Shown: positions 37,647 through 46,188, numbered from the stretch's first letter. The stretch is DNA of 64,000 nt from Leptothrix sp. (in: b-proteobacteria) (GCA_013822685.1 PNKV01000003.1:242655-306654), one strand, 5' to 3'. Notes: generated by a model not told the origin, from the letters alone. Made by a program: numbers and translations.

Positions 37647-37720
37647 GGCGCGATAGCAAAGCGGTTATGCCCCGGATTGCAAATCCGGTTAGCCCGGTTC
37701 GACTCCGGGTCGCGCCTCCA
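37647..37720 (+). tRNA. tRNA-Cys(GCA), copy 1
   Basis: 74 nt including CCA; acceptor GGCGCGA/TCGCGCC, anticodon GCA in ATTGCAAA. Identical with 40146-40219. Confidence 0.97.
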
Positions 37721-37745
37721 CCTCCCCCCAGTACCAGATCAATGC

Positions 37746-38654
37746 TCACCGGCGCCGCTGCAATGCATCGGCAACGATGCGGGCTGCTGAGGCCACCACG
37801 TCGTCACGCAATGGGGCATTTTTGGCGGCTTGCGTGAAGTAAACCGCCAAGACGATGGGCGAGCCGGTGGTGGGCCACAATACCGCAAGGTCGTTGGTGG
37901 TGCCGTGGTCTCCGGAGCCCGTTTTGTCGCCCACCATCCAGGTTTCTGGAACGCCCGCGCGGATGCGAGTGGCGCCGGTGGTGTTGCCGCGCAACCAGGT
38001 TTGCAGTTGATCGCGTTGCGGATCCGCCAGTACATTATTGAGAGCCAGCCCTTGCAGGCTGCGGGCCATGTTGGTGGGGGTGGATGTGTCGCGTGGATCA
38101 CGCGGGATGGCGGTGTTCAAGTCGGTTTCCCAACGATCAAGCCGAAAGGCCTCGTCGCCAATCGAACGCGCAAAGGCCGTTACCGCCGAGGGGCCGCCCA
38201 GCAACTTCATCAGCAAGTTGGCGGCGGTGTTGTCGCTGTATTGAAGCGCGGCCGCGCACAGGTCGGCCACCGTCATGCCTTGGCCAAGCTGCTTCCCAGT
38301 GATCGGGGAGTGGGCCACCAGATCGTTGCTGTTGTAGTCCACGCGCTGTTGCATCAGCGAGGGTTGCTTGATGCTTTGGTTGAGCACGGCGCCCACGGCA
38401 ATGACCTTGAAGGTGCTGCAAAGCGGGAAACGTTCTTCGGCGCGGTGCAGGATTTGGGCGTTGTTGGCCACATCAAATGCGGCCACGCCCAAACGGCCTC
38501 CGGAGCTAGCTTCCAGTTGGGCCAGAAGCTCTTCGGCCGCTGAGACCTTTTTGGCGTTGGGCGCGGGCACCCTGGCGACGGTTGTGCAGGCAGCGAAGAA
38601 GGGCATCGCGGCGCAGGCCAGCAGCAAGGAGCGACGATCGGGCGAGTGGGGCAT
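37746..38654 (-). CDS. Class A beta-lactamase, Tat-type lipoprotein
   Basis: Serine beta-lactamase that hydrolyses beta-lactam antibiotics in the periplasm. The 302-residue protein has Ser70-type SxxK (CSTFKV), SDN (QYSDNTAAN), the omega-loop ExxLN as RWETDLN, and KTG (GDKTGSGDHGTTND). The N-terminus DRRSLLLACAA with a following FAAC suggests a twin-arginine signal and a lipid anchor, as in Burkholderia PenA/PenI. No ampR-type regulator is adjacent. Reading of the start: ATG 38654 puts the RR pair at residues 7-8. It lies between two identical tRNA pairs. Confidence 0.92.
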   Translation of the reverse strand: MPHSPDRRSLLLACAAMPFFAACTTVARVPAPNAKKVSAAEELLAQLEASSGGRLGVAAFDVANNAQILHRAEERFPLCSTFKVIAVGAVLNQSIKQPSLMQQRVDYNSNDLVAHSPITGKQLGQGMTVADLCAAALQYSDNTAANLLMKLLGGPSAVTAFARSIGDEAFRLDRWETDLNTAIPRDPRDTSTPTNMARSLQGLALNNVLADPQRDQLQTWLRGNTTGATRIRAGVPETWMVGDKTGSGDHGTTNDLAVLWPTTGSPIVLAVYFTQAAKNAPLRDDVVASAARIVADALQRRR

Positions 38655-38776
38655 GTCAAATTCCTGGGTCTTGTCAGCGAGAGCGAAGGTAACGGCAATC
38701 GGTGTGCCGCGATCCATCCATGGTTACTGCACCCCAACGCAAATTGCATTAGCCTCGTGCTCAAGGAGTGGGAATC

Positions 38777-39238
38777 ATGGGCAAGTGCTTTGCGTTTCTT
38801 GTGTTGAGTTTGGCAGCGATGTCAGTGGCGGGCGCCACGGAGGTGTACCGGTGGACTGACAGCCAAGGCAAGGCCCATGCGTCAGACCGGCCGCCGGAGC
38901 GGCACCATGGCAAGGTGAGGCGAGACCATTACAAGGCGCACCAGCTGACCGAGGCGCAACGCGAAGAAGCCAAGCGCCGGGCCCTGGCCGAGAAGTCTCT
39001 GCGCGATCAAGCGGCCAAGTTGCCGCCTTTGATGATCCCCCCAGAGCCCATGGCGGAGGAACCGATGGTCGATGAGCAACGCCAAGAGACCGAATGTGAG
39101 CGCATGACCCGTCAGTACCGCGAAAGCGAGGCCTGCTTTGCGCCCTTCAAACTCTGGAACGGGGCGACCAGGGCCGAGGCGTTTCAGTACTGCACGCCGG
39201 TGGTTGAGCCATCGATCAAATGCGGGTACGTGAGGTAG
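38777..39238 (+). CDS. Exported DUF4124 domain protein
   Basis: A 153-residue protein from ATG 38777 behind AAGGAG. Signal sequence (about 1-22) ends in VAGA; then the DUF4124 motif TEVYRWTDSQGKAHASDRPP. The central part is charged and helical; the C-terminal part has four Cys (ECERMTR, EACFAPF, YCTPV, KCGYV) that may form disulfides. Function unknown. Confidence 0.8.
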   Translation: MGKCFAFLVLSLAAMSVAGATEVYRWTDSQGKAHASDRPPERHHGKVRRDHYKAHQLTEAQREEAKRRALAEKSLRDQAAKLPPLMIPPEPMAEEPMVDEQRQETECERMTRQYRESEACFAPFKLWNGATRAEAFQYCTPVVEPSIKCGYVR

Positions 39239-39262
39239 CCTGGATCGTTTGCAGGAAAGTGG

Positions 39263-39724
39263 CTACGTCCATGCATCTGCCTGGCCATGCACTTCATGGT
39301 GTCGCGCGTCCTGCTCCAGCGGAGCGTGGTTGTAACCAACGCTGATGATTTGGTGAAGGTAAATGGGGATGAACTGCTCAAGGCCGCCCAGTGATTCGTA
39401 CTGGCAAACGTGCCTCAGTTCATGAGAGATCAACCGTGCATCTTCGTGGCCATGGACGATGAAGATGCTGTGGCCCAGTGTCAGCCCCACCATGTCGGGC
39501 CCAAGCATGCCTGTTTGGAGGACCGCTTGCCGCAGCTGCAACGGCTCAACAGGAACGGGCAGCCGATCAACATAAAGAAGCCGCACGAGTTCAGGATGTT
39601 TGACCCCGACTTGATGCGCGAGCGCCAGACCTGCGGCAGCCAAAGGCTTGCCATCCCTGGCCGCCTGTTGCGCCTGGGCCCTTGCCCATGCGATGGCTTC
39701 GGGTATCAGCGCTTGAAGGTTCAT
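39263..39724 (-). CDS. Small putative zinc metallopeptidase (HELRH)
   Basis: A 153-residue protein without a signal sequence. HELRH at residues 101-105 fits the HExxH zinc motif, followed by VCQYESLGGLEQFIPIYL, similar to small gluzincin-like or DUF4157-like proteins. The ATG (39724) lies only 4 nt beyond the CCA end of tRNA-Leu(UAA) on the same strand, leaving no room for a promoter or separate ribosome site; it must share the tRNA transcript. The opposite strand is also open here but that frame runs across the tRNA and has no recognisable motif. Function not known. Confidence 0.7.
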   Translation of the reverse strand: MNLQALIPEAIAWARAQAQQAARDGKPLAAAGLALAHQVGVKHPELVRLLYVDRLPVPVEPLQLRQAVLQTGMLGPDMVGLTLGHSIFIVHGHEDARLISHELRHVCQYESLGGLEQFIPIYLHQIISVGYNHAPLEQDARHHEVHGQADAWT

Positions 39725-39728
39725 GTGA

Positions 39729-39818
39729 TGGTGCCCCGGACCGGAATCGAACCGGTACGCTGCTTGCGCTAGCGGCAGATTTTAAGTCTGCAGTGTCTAC
39801 CAATTTCACCACCGGGGC
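39729..39818 (-). tRNA. tRNA-Leu(UAA)
   Basis: Class II tRNA of 90 nt with acceptor GCCCCGG/CCGGGGC, anticodon TAA in the loop CTTAAAA, a long variable arm and encoded CCA. It is directly upstream of the small metallopeptidase gene. Confidence 0.96.
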
Positions 39819-39887
39819 ACGGGCCAGAGTGTAAGCCCAGCCTCTGCGGGCAAAGCTGAAGGACGGCGTGTTTTTGGTGCAACCTGT

Positions 39888-39917
39888 TTGCCAACAAGGC
39901 CAAAAAAAGTGTATAGT
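39888..39917 (+). promoter_or_regulatory. Promoter of the second tRNA-Gly/tRNA-Cys pair
   Basis: TTGCCA (39888-39893), 18-bp spacer, TATAGT (39912-39917). It shares GTGTATAGTT with the first copy but differs elsewhere. Confidence 0.6.
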
Positions 39918-39968
39918 TGCGGTCTTGGTTGATGACTGCGAATTAATAAATAAGCAGTTGCAAACAAT

Positions 39969-40044
<76 letters not shown>

Positions 40045-40083
40045 GTATTCGATTCGCAGATCATTGATGATCTGCGAATCACG

Positions 40084-40123
40084 AAAAAGGAAGCCCTCGT
40101 GACACCACAGGCTTCCTTTTTTT
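40084..40123 (+). terminator. Hairpin between tRNA-Gly and tRNA-Cys, copy 2
   Basis: AAAAAGGAAGCC (from 40084) pairs with GGCTTCCTTTTT (to about 40121), a strong terminator-like stem before the second tRNA-Cys. Confidence 0.75.
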
Positions 40124-40145
40124 ATACAGAATCACTCAGATTTCT

Positions 40146-40219
40146 GGCGCGATAGCAAAGCGGTTATGCCCCGGATTGCAAATCCGGTTAGCCCGGTTCG
40201 ACTCCGGGTCGCGCCTCCA
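40146..40219 (+). tRNA. tRNA-Cys(GCA), copy 2
   Basis: 74 nt including CCA, identical with 37647-37720. Confidence 0.97.
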
Positions 40220-40275
40220 CACTTCCATCGATCAAAGCCCATCCGTGCTTAATGCGCAGTTGGGCTTTTGTCATT

Positions 40276-41670
40276 TCAGGACCGCACTGTGGCATGTGGG
40301 TGCAGAGGATGGTCCAGCGTGTCCGCAATCAGCTTGAGGGCATCGTCGCATTCCTTGCGTGACAGCGGCCCGCCCAGGCAGATGCGCACCGCGTCCGGCG
40401 GATCGCCATCGGTGGAGAACGCGGCGCTGGCCACCACGCCCACCCCTTGCGTGCGCAGATATGAAGCCAGCTCTACCGCGCTCCAAGGCGATGCCAAGGG
40501 CAGCCAGAGATGAAAGCCTTCGGGCTGGGCCTGGATCTGGTGCTGGCCCAGGTAGTGGCTGGCCAGTGATTGGCGGGCGATGGATTCGGCGCGCACGGCG
40601 TGCAGCATGGCATCGGCCGTGCCGTCGGTGACCCAGCGCGTGGCGAGCGCGTTGGTGATGGGCGAGGCCATGACGGTGGTGGCGCGCAGCGCGCCGGCCA
40701 GGGCCTGGGCCTTGCGCGCGTTGGGTGCGCAGACGTAGGCCGTGCGCAGGCCGGCGCCCAGGCATTTGCTCAGGCCGGTGATGTAGTAAGTCAATTCGGG
40801 TGCCAGCAATGCCAAGGGCGGCGGCGCTTGCCGGGGCAGCATGCCGTAGGCGTCATCTTCGATGATGGGGATGCTGTAGCGAAGGGCGATGTCGGCCAGG
40901 GCTTCGCGCCTGCCTTTGCTCACCGTGGCCGTGGTCGGGTTCAGCATGGTCGGGTTGCAGTACAAGGCCTTGGGCTTGAGTGTCTTGCAGGCCTGTTCGA
41001 ACTCGAAGGCGCTGGGGCCATCCTCGTCCAGCGGCAGGGCATGCAGCTTGACGCCCAGTTGCGTGGCGATGGCCTTGATTCCGGGGTAGGTCAGCGCTTC
41101 AACGCAGATCATCTCGCCGGGGCGCGCCAGTTGTGAGACCAGGGCGGCCAGGGCACTGTGGATACCGGGGCAGACCAGCACGCGCGAGGCATCGCAATCG
41201 GGCAGGTGGCGGCGCAGCCATTGCACGCTGGCGTCCTTGTCTTGCGGCGAGCCGCCGAAGTCCTGGTAGCGCAGCAGGTCGTAAAGATCAGCGCGGGCCA
41301 TCACGTCCATGGCGCTTTCATGCATGCGGGCCTGCAGGCCGGCGTCTTGTGGCTCCGGTGGCAGGTTCATGGTCATCTCGGCGCCGCTGCCGCCGCGCAA
41401 GGGCAGGGCGGGGCTGCTGCCACGCACGTAGCTGCCATAGCCGGGGCGAGAGTCGATCAGGCCGCGCTTGCGTGCCTCGGCGTAGGCGCGGGCCACGGTG
41501 GTGTAGTTCAGGCTCAGGTCATCGGCCAACTCGCGCAAGGTGGGCAGGCGGTCGCGGGCGGTGAGGCGGCCGCTGCGCAGGTCTTCGGCAATCAGGTCGG
41601 CGATCAGGGTGTAGGCGGGTTGTTCGCTGGCTTCAAGGCGGCGCAGCCAATGCTGGGTGGGTTTGCTCAT
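40276..41670 (-). CDS. MocR-type regulator (GntR HTH plus aminotransferase domain)
   Basis: A 464-residue transcription factor. The N-terminal GntR winged helix (about 15-85) has DRLPTLRELADDLSLNYTT and RAYAEARKRGLID; a linker leads to a fold-type I aminotransferase domain (about 120-460) with the PLP-binding Lys in YITGLSKCLGAG and the Asp in IIEDDAYG. ATG 41670 chosen. It is divergent from the Nit1C cluster, and the shared 354-bp region carries many TTGAT-type direct repeats, the kind of site MocR proteins bind. It is the best candidate for a local regulator of that cluster (inference). Confidence 0.93.
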   Translation of the reverse strand: MSKPTQHWLRRLEASEQPAYTLIADLIAEDLRSGRLTARDRLPTLRELADDLSLNYTTVARAYAEARKRGLIDSRPGYGSYVRGSSPALPLRGGSGAEMTMNLPPEPQDAGLQARMHESAMDVMARADLYDLLRYQDFGGSPQDKDASVQWLRRHLPDCDASRVLVCPGIHSALAALVSQLARPGEMICVEALTYPGIKAIATQLGVKLHALPLDEDGPSAFEFEQACKTLKPKALYCNPTMLNPTTATVSKGRREALADIALRYSIPIIEDDAYGMLPRQAPPPLALLAPELTYYITGLSKCLGAGLRTAYVCAPNARKAQALAGALRATTVMASPITNALATRWVTDGTADAMLHAVRAESIARQSLASHYLGQHQIQAQPEGFHLWLPLASPWSAVELASYLRTQGVGVVASAAFSTDGDPPDAVRICLGGPLSRKECDDALKLIADTLDHPLHPHATVRS

Positions 41671-41675
41671 GGCGG

Positions 41676-41939
41676 TTGATCGCATTCATTGATTGCATGG
41701 ATGTGAGGCTGCTTGATTGCATGAACCGGGCCTGATGGCATGGCCGCCCTAGAGCGGTCGATCCCAATCAAGGTGCATGGGCGGTCGATGATTGGAGGCA
41801 TTGATTGCATGGCTGAGCGCTGTTTCGGTGCGCGGTTGATCGGGGCTGTTTGGGCATTGATTCGGCTTGCCAAGTCGTTGAAAATTTTTTTCGGGCCGCC
41901 ATGGCGCATGGTTGGGACTTGATCGCGGATTGATTGCTT
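41676..41939. repeat. Array of TTGAT-cored direct repeats, candidate MocR operators
   Basis: TTGATTGCATG occurs exactly at 41689, 41713 and 41801, and close variants start at 41676 (TTGATCGCATT), 41732 (CTGATGGCATG), 41836 (TTGATCGG), 41857 (TTGATTCGG), 41919 (TTGATCGCG) and 41930 (TTGATTGCTTT). Nearly all are in the same orientation. The region has no gene. It begins 6 bp upstream of the MocR-type start codon and reaches to 17 bp before the sigma-54-like promoter. Confidence 0.8.
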
Positions 41940-41955
41940 TTCAAGGGGGCTTTGC

Positions 41956-41971
41956 TGGCACACGCCGTGCA
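41956..41971 (+). promoter_or_regulatory. Sigma-54-type promoter of the Nit1C cluster
   Basis: TGGCAC-N5-GTGCA with GG and GC exactly 10 bp apart, one mismatch from the consensus TGGCAC-N5-TTGCA in the -12 box. It lies about 54 bp before the first gene. It fits nitrogen-limitation control through NtrC, which is encoded in this window; no convincing paired NtrC site is visible upstream. Confidence 0.65.
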
Positions 41972-41982
41972 AAACAGGCTGG

Positions 41983-42002
41983 GCACGCAGCGTTTTGCGT
42001 GC
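41983..42002. promoter_or_regulatory. Inverted repeat in the Nit1C 5' region
   Basis: GCACGCA-GCGTTT-TGCGTGC has perfect 7-bp arms, directly downstream of the predicted start point. It could be an operator or an mRNA hairpin. Confidence 0.45.
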
Positions 42003-42024
42003 GATCCACCACCGGAGAAGATCC

Positions 42025-42507
42025 ATGCCCAAAGTCACCAAACCCGCGAACCAAACCGGCGATTTCCTGGTTGATTACGAAGAAAAAGTCTTCGAGGACG
42101 TCAAGGCCGATCCGGGCGAAAAGGCCCTGGTCACTTTCCACACCGTGGCCTTTGAAGGCTCCATCGGTTTCGTCAACCTGCTGCAGGCCACGCGCCTGCA
42201 ACGCAAGGGTTTCGAGACCTCTATCCTGCTTTATGGCCCTGGCGTGACGCTGGGTGTGCAACGGGGCTTTCCCACACTGGGCGATGAGGCCTTTCCTGGC
42301 CATCAGAACTTCAACAACCAGATCAAGAAGTTCATCGCCGAGGGAGGCAAGGTTTACGCTTGCCGCTTTGCCCTGCAAGCCTTGTATGGCCACGGCGAGG
42401 GTGCGCTGATCGAAGGCATCAAGCCGATCAGCCCGCTGGACGTTCTTGACATCGTGCTGCTGCACCGCAAGAGCAACGCCTTCATCCTGGACACCTGGAC
42501 CTTGTGA
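42025..42507 (+). CDS. MSMEG_0572/Sll0783 family nitrogen-starvation response protein
   Basis: A 160-residue cytoplasmic protein, first of the Nit1C-type cluster. Residues about 35-150 resemble DsrE-like small alpha/beta proteins ([37 protein letters not shown]). The Synechocystis homologue Sll0783 is known for a role in nitrogen-starvation response and PHB accumulation. ATG 42025 follows a GGAGAAG ribosome site. Its TGA overlaps the nitrilase ATG by one base. Confidence 0.92.
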   Translation: MPKVTKPANQTGDFLVDYEEKVFEDVKADPGEKALVTFHTVAFEGSIGFVNLLQATRLQRKGFETSILLYGPGVTLGVQRGFPTLGDEAFPGHQNFNNQIKKFIAEGGKVYACRFALQALYGHGEGALIEGIKPISPLDVLDIVLLHRKSNAFILDTWTL

Positions 42508-43556
42508 TGGCGACCACCGGCATCATCCGCGCGGCGGCGGTCCAGATCTCGCCGGACTTCGAGGCGCCCGATGGCACCTTGAACAAGGTGTGCGAGGCCA
42601 TCGACCAGGCGGCCGCCAAGGGCGTGCAGATCGTCGTCTTCCCCGAGACCTTCGTGCCGTACTACCCTTACTTCTCGTTCGTGCGGCCACCCGTGGCTTC
42701 GGGCGCGGATCACGTGCGGCTGTACGAGCGGGCGGTGGTGGTGCCGGGGCCGGTCACCCAGGCCGTGGCCGAGCGTGCCAAGGCACATGGCATCGTCGTG
42801 GTGCTGGGCGTCAACGAGCGGGACCACGGCAGCCTGTACAACACGCAGCTGATCTTCGATGGCAATGGCGAGTTGGTGCTCAAGCGCCGCAAGCTCACGC
42901 CCACGTTTCATGAACGCATGATCTGGGGGCAGGGCGATGCGGCGGGCCTGAAGGTGGTGAACACCGCCGTGGGCCGCGTGGGCGCGCTGGCCTGCTGGGA
43001 GCACTACAACCCGCTGGCCCGCTATGCGCTGATGACGCAGCACGAAGAGATCCACTGTGCGCAGTTCCCGGGCTCGCTGGTGGGTCCCATCTTCGGAGAT
43101 CAGATTGAAGCCACGATCCGCCACCATGCATTGGAGGCGGGCTGTTTTGTCATCAACGCCACCGGCTGGCTGACCGATGCACAGATCACCGCCATCACGC
43201 CCGACCCCGCTTTGCAGAAGGCGCTGCGCGGGGGCTGCAACACGGCCATCGTTTCGCCTGAGGGCGTGCACCTGGCCCCGCCTTTGAAGGAAGGCGAGGG
43301 CATGGTCATCGCCGACCTGGACATGGCGCTGATCACCAAGCGCAAACGGATGATGGACTCGGTGGGGCACTACGCGCGGCCTGAACTGCTGAGCCTGGCC
43401 ATCAACGACCGACCCGCCACCACGGCCTTCCCCATGCCATCAAGGAGCCAAGACCATGACCACCACGCTGGACAGCCATCCCACACTTCCACCGCCCTCG
43501 GCGGCCAGCCGGCAACTGATGACGGAGCTGCAGTCCTTCGGCTTGCGGCTGGCTGA
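42507..43556 (+). CDS. Nit6803-family nitrilase
   Basis: Thiol nitrilase that hydrolyses nitriles to carboxylate and ammonia. The 349-residue protein shows the catalytic triad Glu (VVFPETFVP), Lys (LKRRKLTPT) and Cys ([10 protein letters not shown]). In other bacteria the Nit1C cluster with this enzyme is needed for growth on cyanide as nitrogen source. Its last 101 bp overlap the next gene in another frame; the final 33 or so residues ([20 protein letters not shown] and on) look like a tail acquired through a lost stop codon. GTG 42504 is a second possible start. Confidence 0.95.
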   Translation: MATTGIIRAAAVQISPDFEAPDGTLNKVCEAIDQAAAKGVQIVVFPETFVPYYPYFSFVRPPVASGADHVRLYERAVVVPGPVTQAVAERAKAHGIVVVLGVNERDHGSLYNTQLIFDGNGELVLKRRKLTPTFHERMIWGQGDAAGLKVVNTAVGRVGALACWEHYNPLARYALMTQHEEIHCAQFPGSLVGPIFGDQIEATIRHHALEAGCFVINATGWLTDAQITAITPDPALQKALRGGCNTAIVSPEGVHLAPPLKEGEGMVIADLDMALITKRKRMMDSVGHYARPELLSLAINDRPATTAFPMPSRSQDHDHHAGQPSHTSTALGGQPATDDGAAVLRLAAG

Positions 43557-44610
43557 CCCAGGCGCTCCCAATGGCGGTGTGGCCAGCCGGCGCGGCGGCG
43601 CGGGGCCGTCCGACCACAAGGCGGTGACGGTGGATGGGCACACCATCATGGTCCCCGTGCACACCTCCAGCGCGTGGAACTCGCCTTTCTTGGCGCAGGC
43701 GCCGGATGCGCAGGGGCGCAGCAAGCTGACGCGCGGCAGCATCCCGATTGCGAGCATCGCCTTTCCCAAGCAGCCGCGCTTCTATGCCTTGCAGACCTTG
43801 GACGGCGTGCCTTACTCGCACATCGCCACACTGCATGGCTCGGACGTGCTGGCCACCACGGTGCTGCAAGAGTGCATCCGCTACGCCAGCCGGCGAAAGA
43901 CTTGCCAGTTCTGCGCCATTGGCCAATCATTGGCGGCGGGGCGCACCATCGCGCACAAGACCCCCGAGCAACTGGCGGAGGTGGCGCGAGCCGCCGTGCT
44001 GCTGGACGGCGTCAAGCACATGGTGATGACCACCGGCACGCCCAACGCGACCGACCGCGGCGCCAAGGTGCTGTGCGACAGCGCCTTCGCCATCAAGGCC
44101 GCCGTGAACCTGCCGTTGCAAGGCCAGTGTGAGCCGCCGGACGACGACCGCTGGTTCGATCGCATGCGCGCTGCGGGCATCGACACCCTGGGCATGCACC
44201 TGGAAGCTGTGACGCCAGAGGTGCGCGAACGCATCATGCCGGGCAAGGCCTCAGTGCCGCTGAGCCGCTACATGGAAGCGTTTGAGGCTTCGGTGAAGGT
44301 GTTTGGGCGCGGGCAGGTCAGCACCTACATCCTCGCTGGATTGGGTGACACGCGCGAGGCGATTCTGTCGATCTCCGAAAAACTGCTGGCCTTGGGCGTG
44401 TACCCCTTCGTCGTGCCGTTCGTGCCGATCAGCGGCACGCCGCTGGAAGACCATCCGCCGCCATCGTCCGAGTTCATGAAATCGCTGCTGGAGCCACTGG
44501 GCGCGATGGTCGGTGAAGCTGGCCTGCGCTCGGGCGACATCAAAGCCGGCTGCGGCAAGTGCGGTGCGTGCTCGTCCTTGTCGGTGTACGAAACCGGCGC
44601 CACGACTTGA
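43456..44610 (+). CDS. MSMEG_0568 family radical SAM protein
   Basis: A 384-residue putative radical SAM enzyme of the Nit1C cluster. The cluster-binding Cys are spaced C-x9-C-x2-C ([14 protein letters not shown]) instead of CxxxCxxC; the C-terminus has a second group, CGKCGAC, that could bind another iron-sulfur centre. Start ATG 43456 has an AAGGAG site inside the nitrilase gene, giving a 101-bp overlap. The reaction is not known. Confidence 0.92.
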   Translation: MTTTLDSHPTLPPPSAASRQLMTELQSFGLRLADPGAPNGGVASRRGGAGPSDHKAVTVDGHTIMVPVHTSSAWNSPFLAQAPDAQGRSKLTRGSIPIASIAFPKQPRFYALQTLDGVPYSHIATLHGSDVLATTVLQECIRYASRRKTCQFCAIGQSLAAGRTIAHKTPEQLAEVARAAVLLDGVKHMVMTTGTPNATDRGAKVLCDSAFAIKAAVNLPLQGQCEPPDDDRWFDRMRAAGIDTLGMHLEAVTPEVRERIMPGKASVPLSRYMEAFEASVKVFGRGQVSTYILAGLGDTREAILSISEKLLALGVYPFVVPFVPISGTPLEDHPPPSSEFMKSLLEPLGAMVGEAGLRSGDIKAGCGKCGACSSLSVYETGATT

Positions 44611-44623
44611 CGGAGCGCACAGC

Positions 44624-45208
44624 ATGGATGCCACCACCACCTTGACCCAAGCTGTCGCCACAGAGGCGATGTGCGATCTGCCCACGGCCTTCACGCCCTG
44701 CGAGTTCCGCGTGAAGTGGGCCGATGGCGCCTGGGAGATCGACCAGGCCAGGCGCCTGAGGCGCGCGGTGTTCTGCGTGGAGCAGGGCATCTTTGTGGGT
44801 GATGACCTGGACGTGATCGATCAGCAGGCGCAGCCCTTGGTGGCCGTGTCGCAAGTGGGCGGCATGCCTGACCAGGTGGTGGGCACGGTGCGCATCCATG
44901 AAGCTGAACCCGGCCTGTGGTGGGGTTCGCGCCTGGCGGTGCATGCAGCGTTCAGGCAGCACGGCCGACTGGGCGCCATGCTGATCAGACTGGCGGTGTG
45001 TAGCGCACATGCACGAGGCTGCCACTTGTTTCTGGCCCATGTGCAGCAGCAAAATGTGCCGCTGTTCGAGAAGCTGAACTGGACTTTCTTGAAAGCCGAG
45101 ACCTTGCATGGCAGGCCGCACGCCTTGATGCAAGCCCAGCTTGACCAGCACCCGCCGTGCCACGACCCCTTGTGGGGATTTGCCACCCGCAGCAGGAGTG
45201 CCGCATGA
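44624..45208 (+). CDS. MSMEG_0567/Sll0786 family N-acetyltransferase
   Basis: A 194-residue GNAT. The acetyl-CoA region is around RLAVHAAFRQHGRLGAMLI, with FRVKWADGAWEIDQARRLRR near the N-terminus. ATG 44624 chosen, 13 bp after the radical SAM gene. Its stop overlaps the AIR-synthase-like start (ATGA). Substrate unknown; always found in this cluster type. Confidence 0.9.
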   Translation: MDATTTLTQAVATEAMCDLPTAFTPCEFRVKWADGAWEIDQARRLRRAVFCVEQGIFVGDDLDVIDQQAQPLVAVSQVGGMPDQVVGTVRIHEAEPGLWWGSRLAVHAAFRQHGRLGAMLIRLAVCSAHARGCHLFLAHVQQQNVPLFEKLNWTFLKAETLHGRPHALMQAQLDQHPPCHDPLWGFATRSRSAA

Positions 45209-46188
45209 CACTCTCCGAGCTGACCACCGCCTTGCAATCCAGCCGAGGCTTTGCCCACAAGCGCGACATTGGCGACGTGGTGGGTGCCCTGGCCAAGGCC
45301 TTGCCTGGCGGTGTTAGTGACTTGTCGCAAGCCGTGGCCGTGGGCGATGACTGTGCCGCCATCCCGGATGGTGACGGCTACCTTCTGTTCGCCATCGAGG
45401 GCTTCGTGGAAGACTTCATCGACAGCATGCCCTGGTTCGCGGGCTACTGCGGCGTGATGGTGAACGTGAGCGACATCTACGCCATGGGCGGCCGCCCCAT
45501 CGCCGTGGTTGACGCCTTGTGGAGCGCAGGCATGAGCCCTGGCAGCGAGGTGTTGAAAGGCCTGGCGGCGGCCTCGCACCGCTATGGCGTGCCGATCGTG
45601 GGCGGCCACAGCAACAACCGCAGTGAGCGCGGCCAACTGGCCGTGGCCATCCTGGGCAAGGCCAGGAAATTGCTGACCAGTTTTGACGCCCGGCCCGGTG
45701 ACCGTCTGCTGATGGCCGTGGACCTGCGCGGTGCCTACCAGGAGCCCCATCCTTACTGGAATGCCTCTACCACTGCGCCGATCGAACGCTTGCGCGCCGA
45801 CCTGGAACTGCTGCCCGAGTTGGCCGAAGCCGGCTTGTGCGATGCCGCCAAGGACATCAGCATGGCCGGCGTCGTGGGCACGGCCTTGATGTTGCTGGAG
45901 TGCTCGAAAGTGGGCGCGGTGATCTACCTGGACGCCATCCCTCGCCCGCCTGACGTGCCCTTGCTGCGCTGGCTTCAATCGTTTCCCAGCTATGGCTTTG
46001 TGATGAGTGTGCGGCCAGAGCTGGTGGCCTTGGTGTTGGCGCGCTTTCGGGCGCGGGGCCTGGCCTGCCAGGAGGTGGGCGAGGTGACCGCATCGCCCCG
46101 TGTGTTGCTGCGGCGTGAGGGCGAAGAGGCCCTGCTATGGGATGTGTCCGAGCAGACCTTCATCGGTGCGAGGTCTGATCATGTCTGA
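45205..46188 (+). CDS. Sll0787 family AIR-synthase-like protein
   Basis: A 327-residue ATP-binding protein of the PurM/SelD/HypE/ThiL group. Conserved segments are VGDDCAAIPDGDGYLLFAIEG, with Asp pairs for metal-ATP, and GVPIVGGHSNNR. It probably activates a carbonyl or carboxylate with ATP, but the substrate is unknown. Coupled to the GNAT gene by ATGA and overlapping the glycosyltransferase gene by 8 bp. Confidence 0.9.
   Translation: MTLSELTTALQSSRGFAHKRDIGDVVGALAKALPGGVSDLSQAVAVGDDCAAIPDGDGYLLFAIEGFVEDFIDSMPWFAGYCGVMVNVSDIYAMGGRPIAVVDALWSAGMSPGSEVLKGLAAASHRYGVPIVGGHSNNRSERGQLAVAILGKARKLLTSFDARPGDRLLMAVDLRGAYQEPHPYWNASTTAPIERLRADLELLPELAEAGLCDAAKDISMAGVVGTALMLLECSKVGAVIYLDAIPRPPDVPLLRWLQSFPSYGFVMSVRPELVALVLARFRARGLACQEVGEVTASPRVLLRREGEEALLWDVSEQTFIGARSDHV

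Noticed and set aside
41771..41833. NtrC enhancer sites (GGTGCA and GGTGCG half-sites) upstream of the Nit1C promoter
   Set aside because: Only single half-sites are visible, far apart and without the paired inverted form; not strong enough to annotate.
43456..43556. Possible frameshift or sequencing error at the nitrilase/radical SAM junction
   Set aside because: Both proteins have full-length family domains and the second gene has its own ribosome site and ATG; an overlap explains it without an error.
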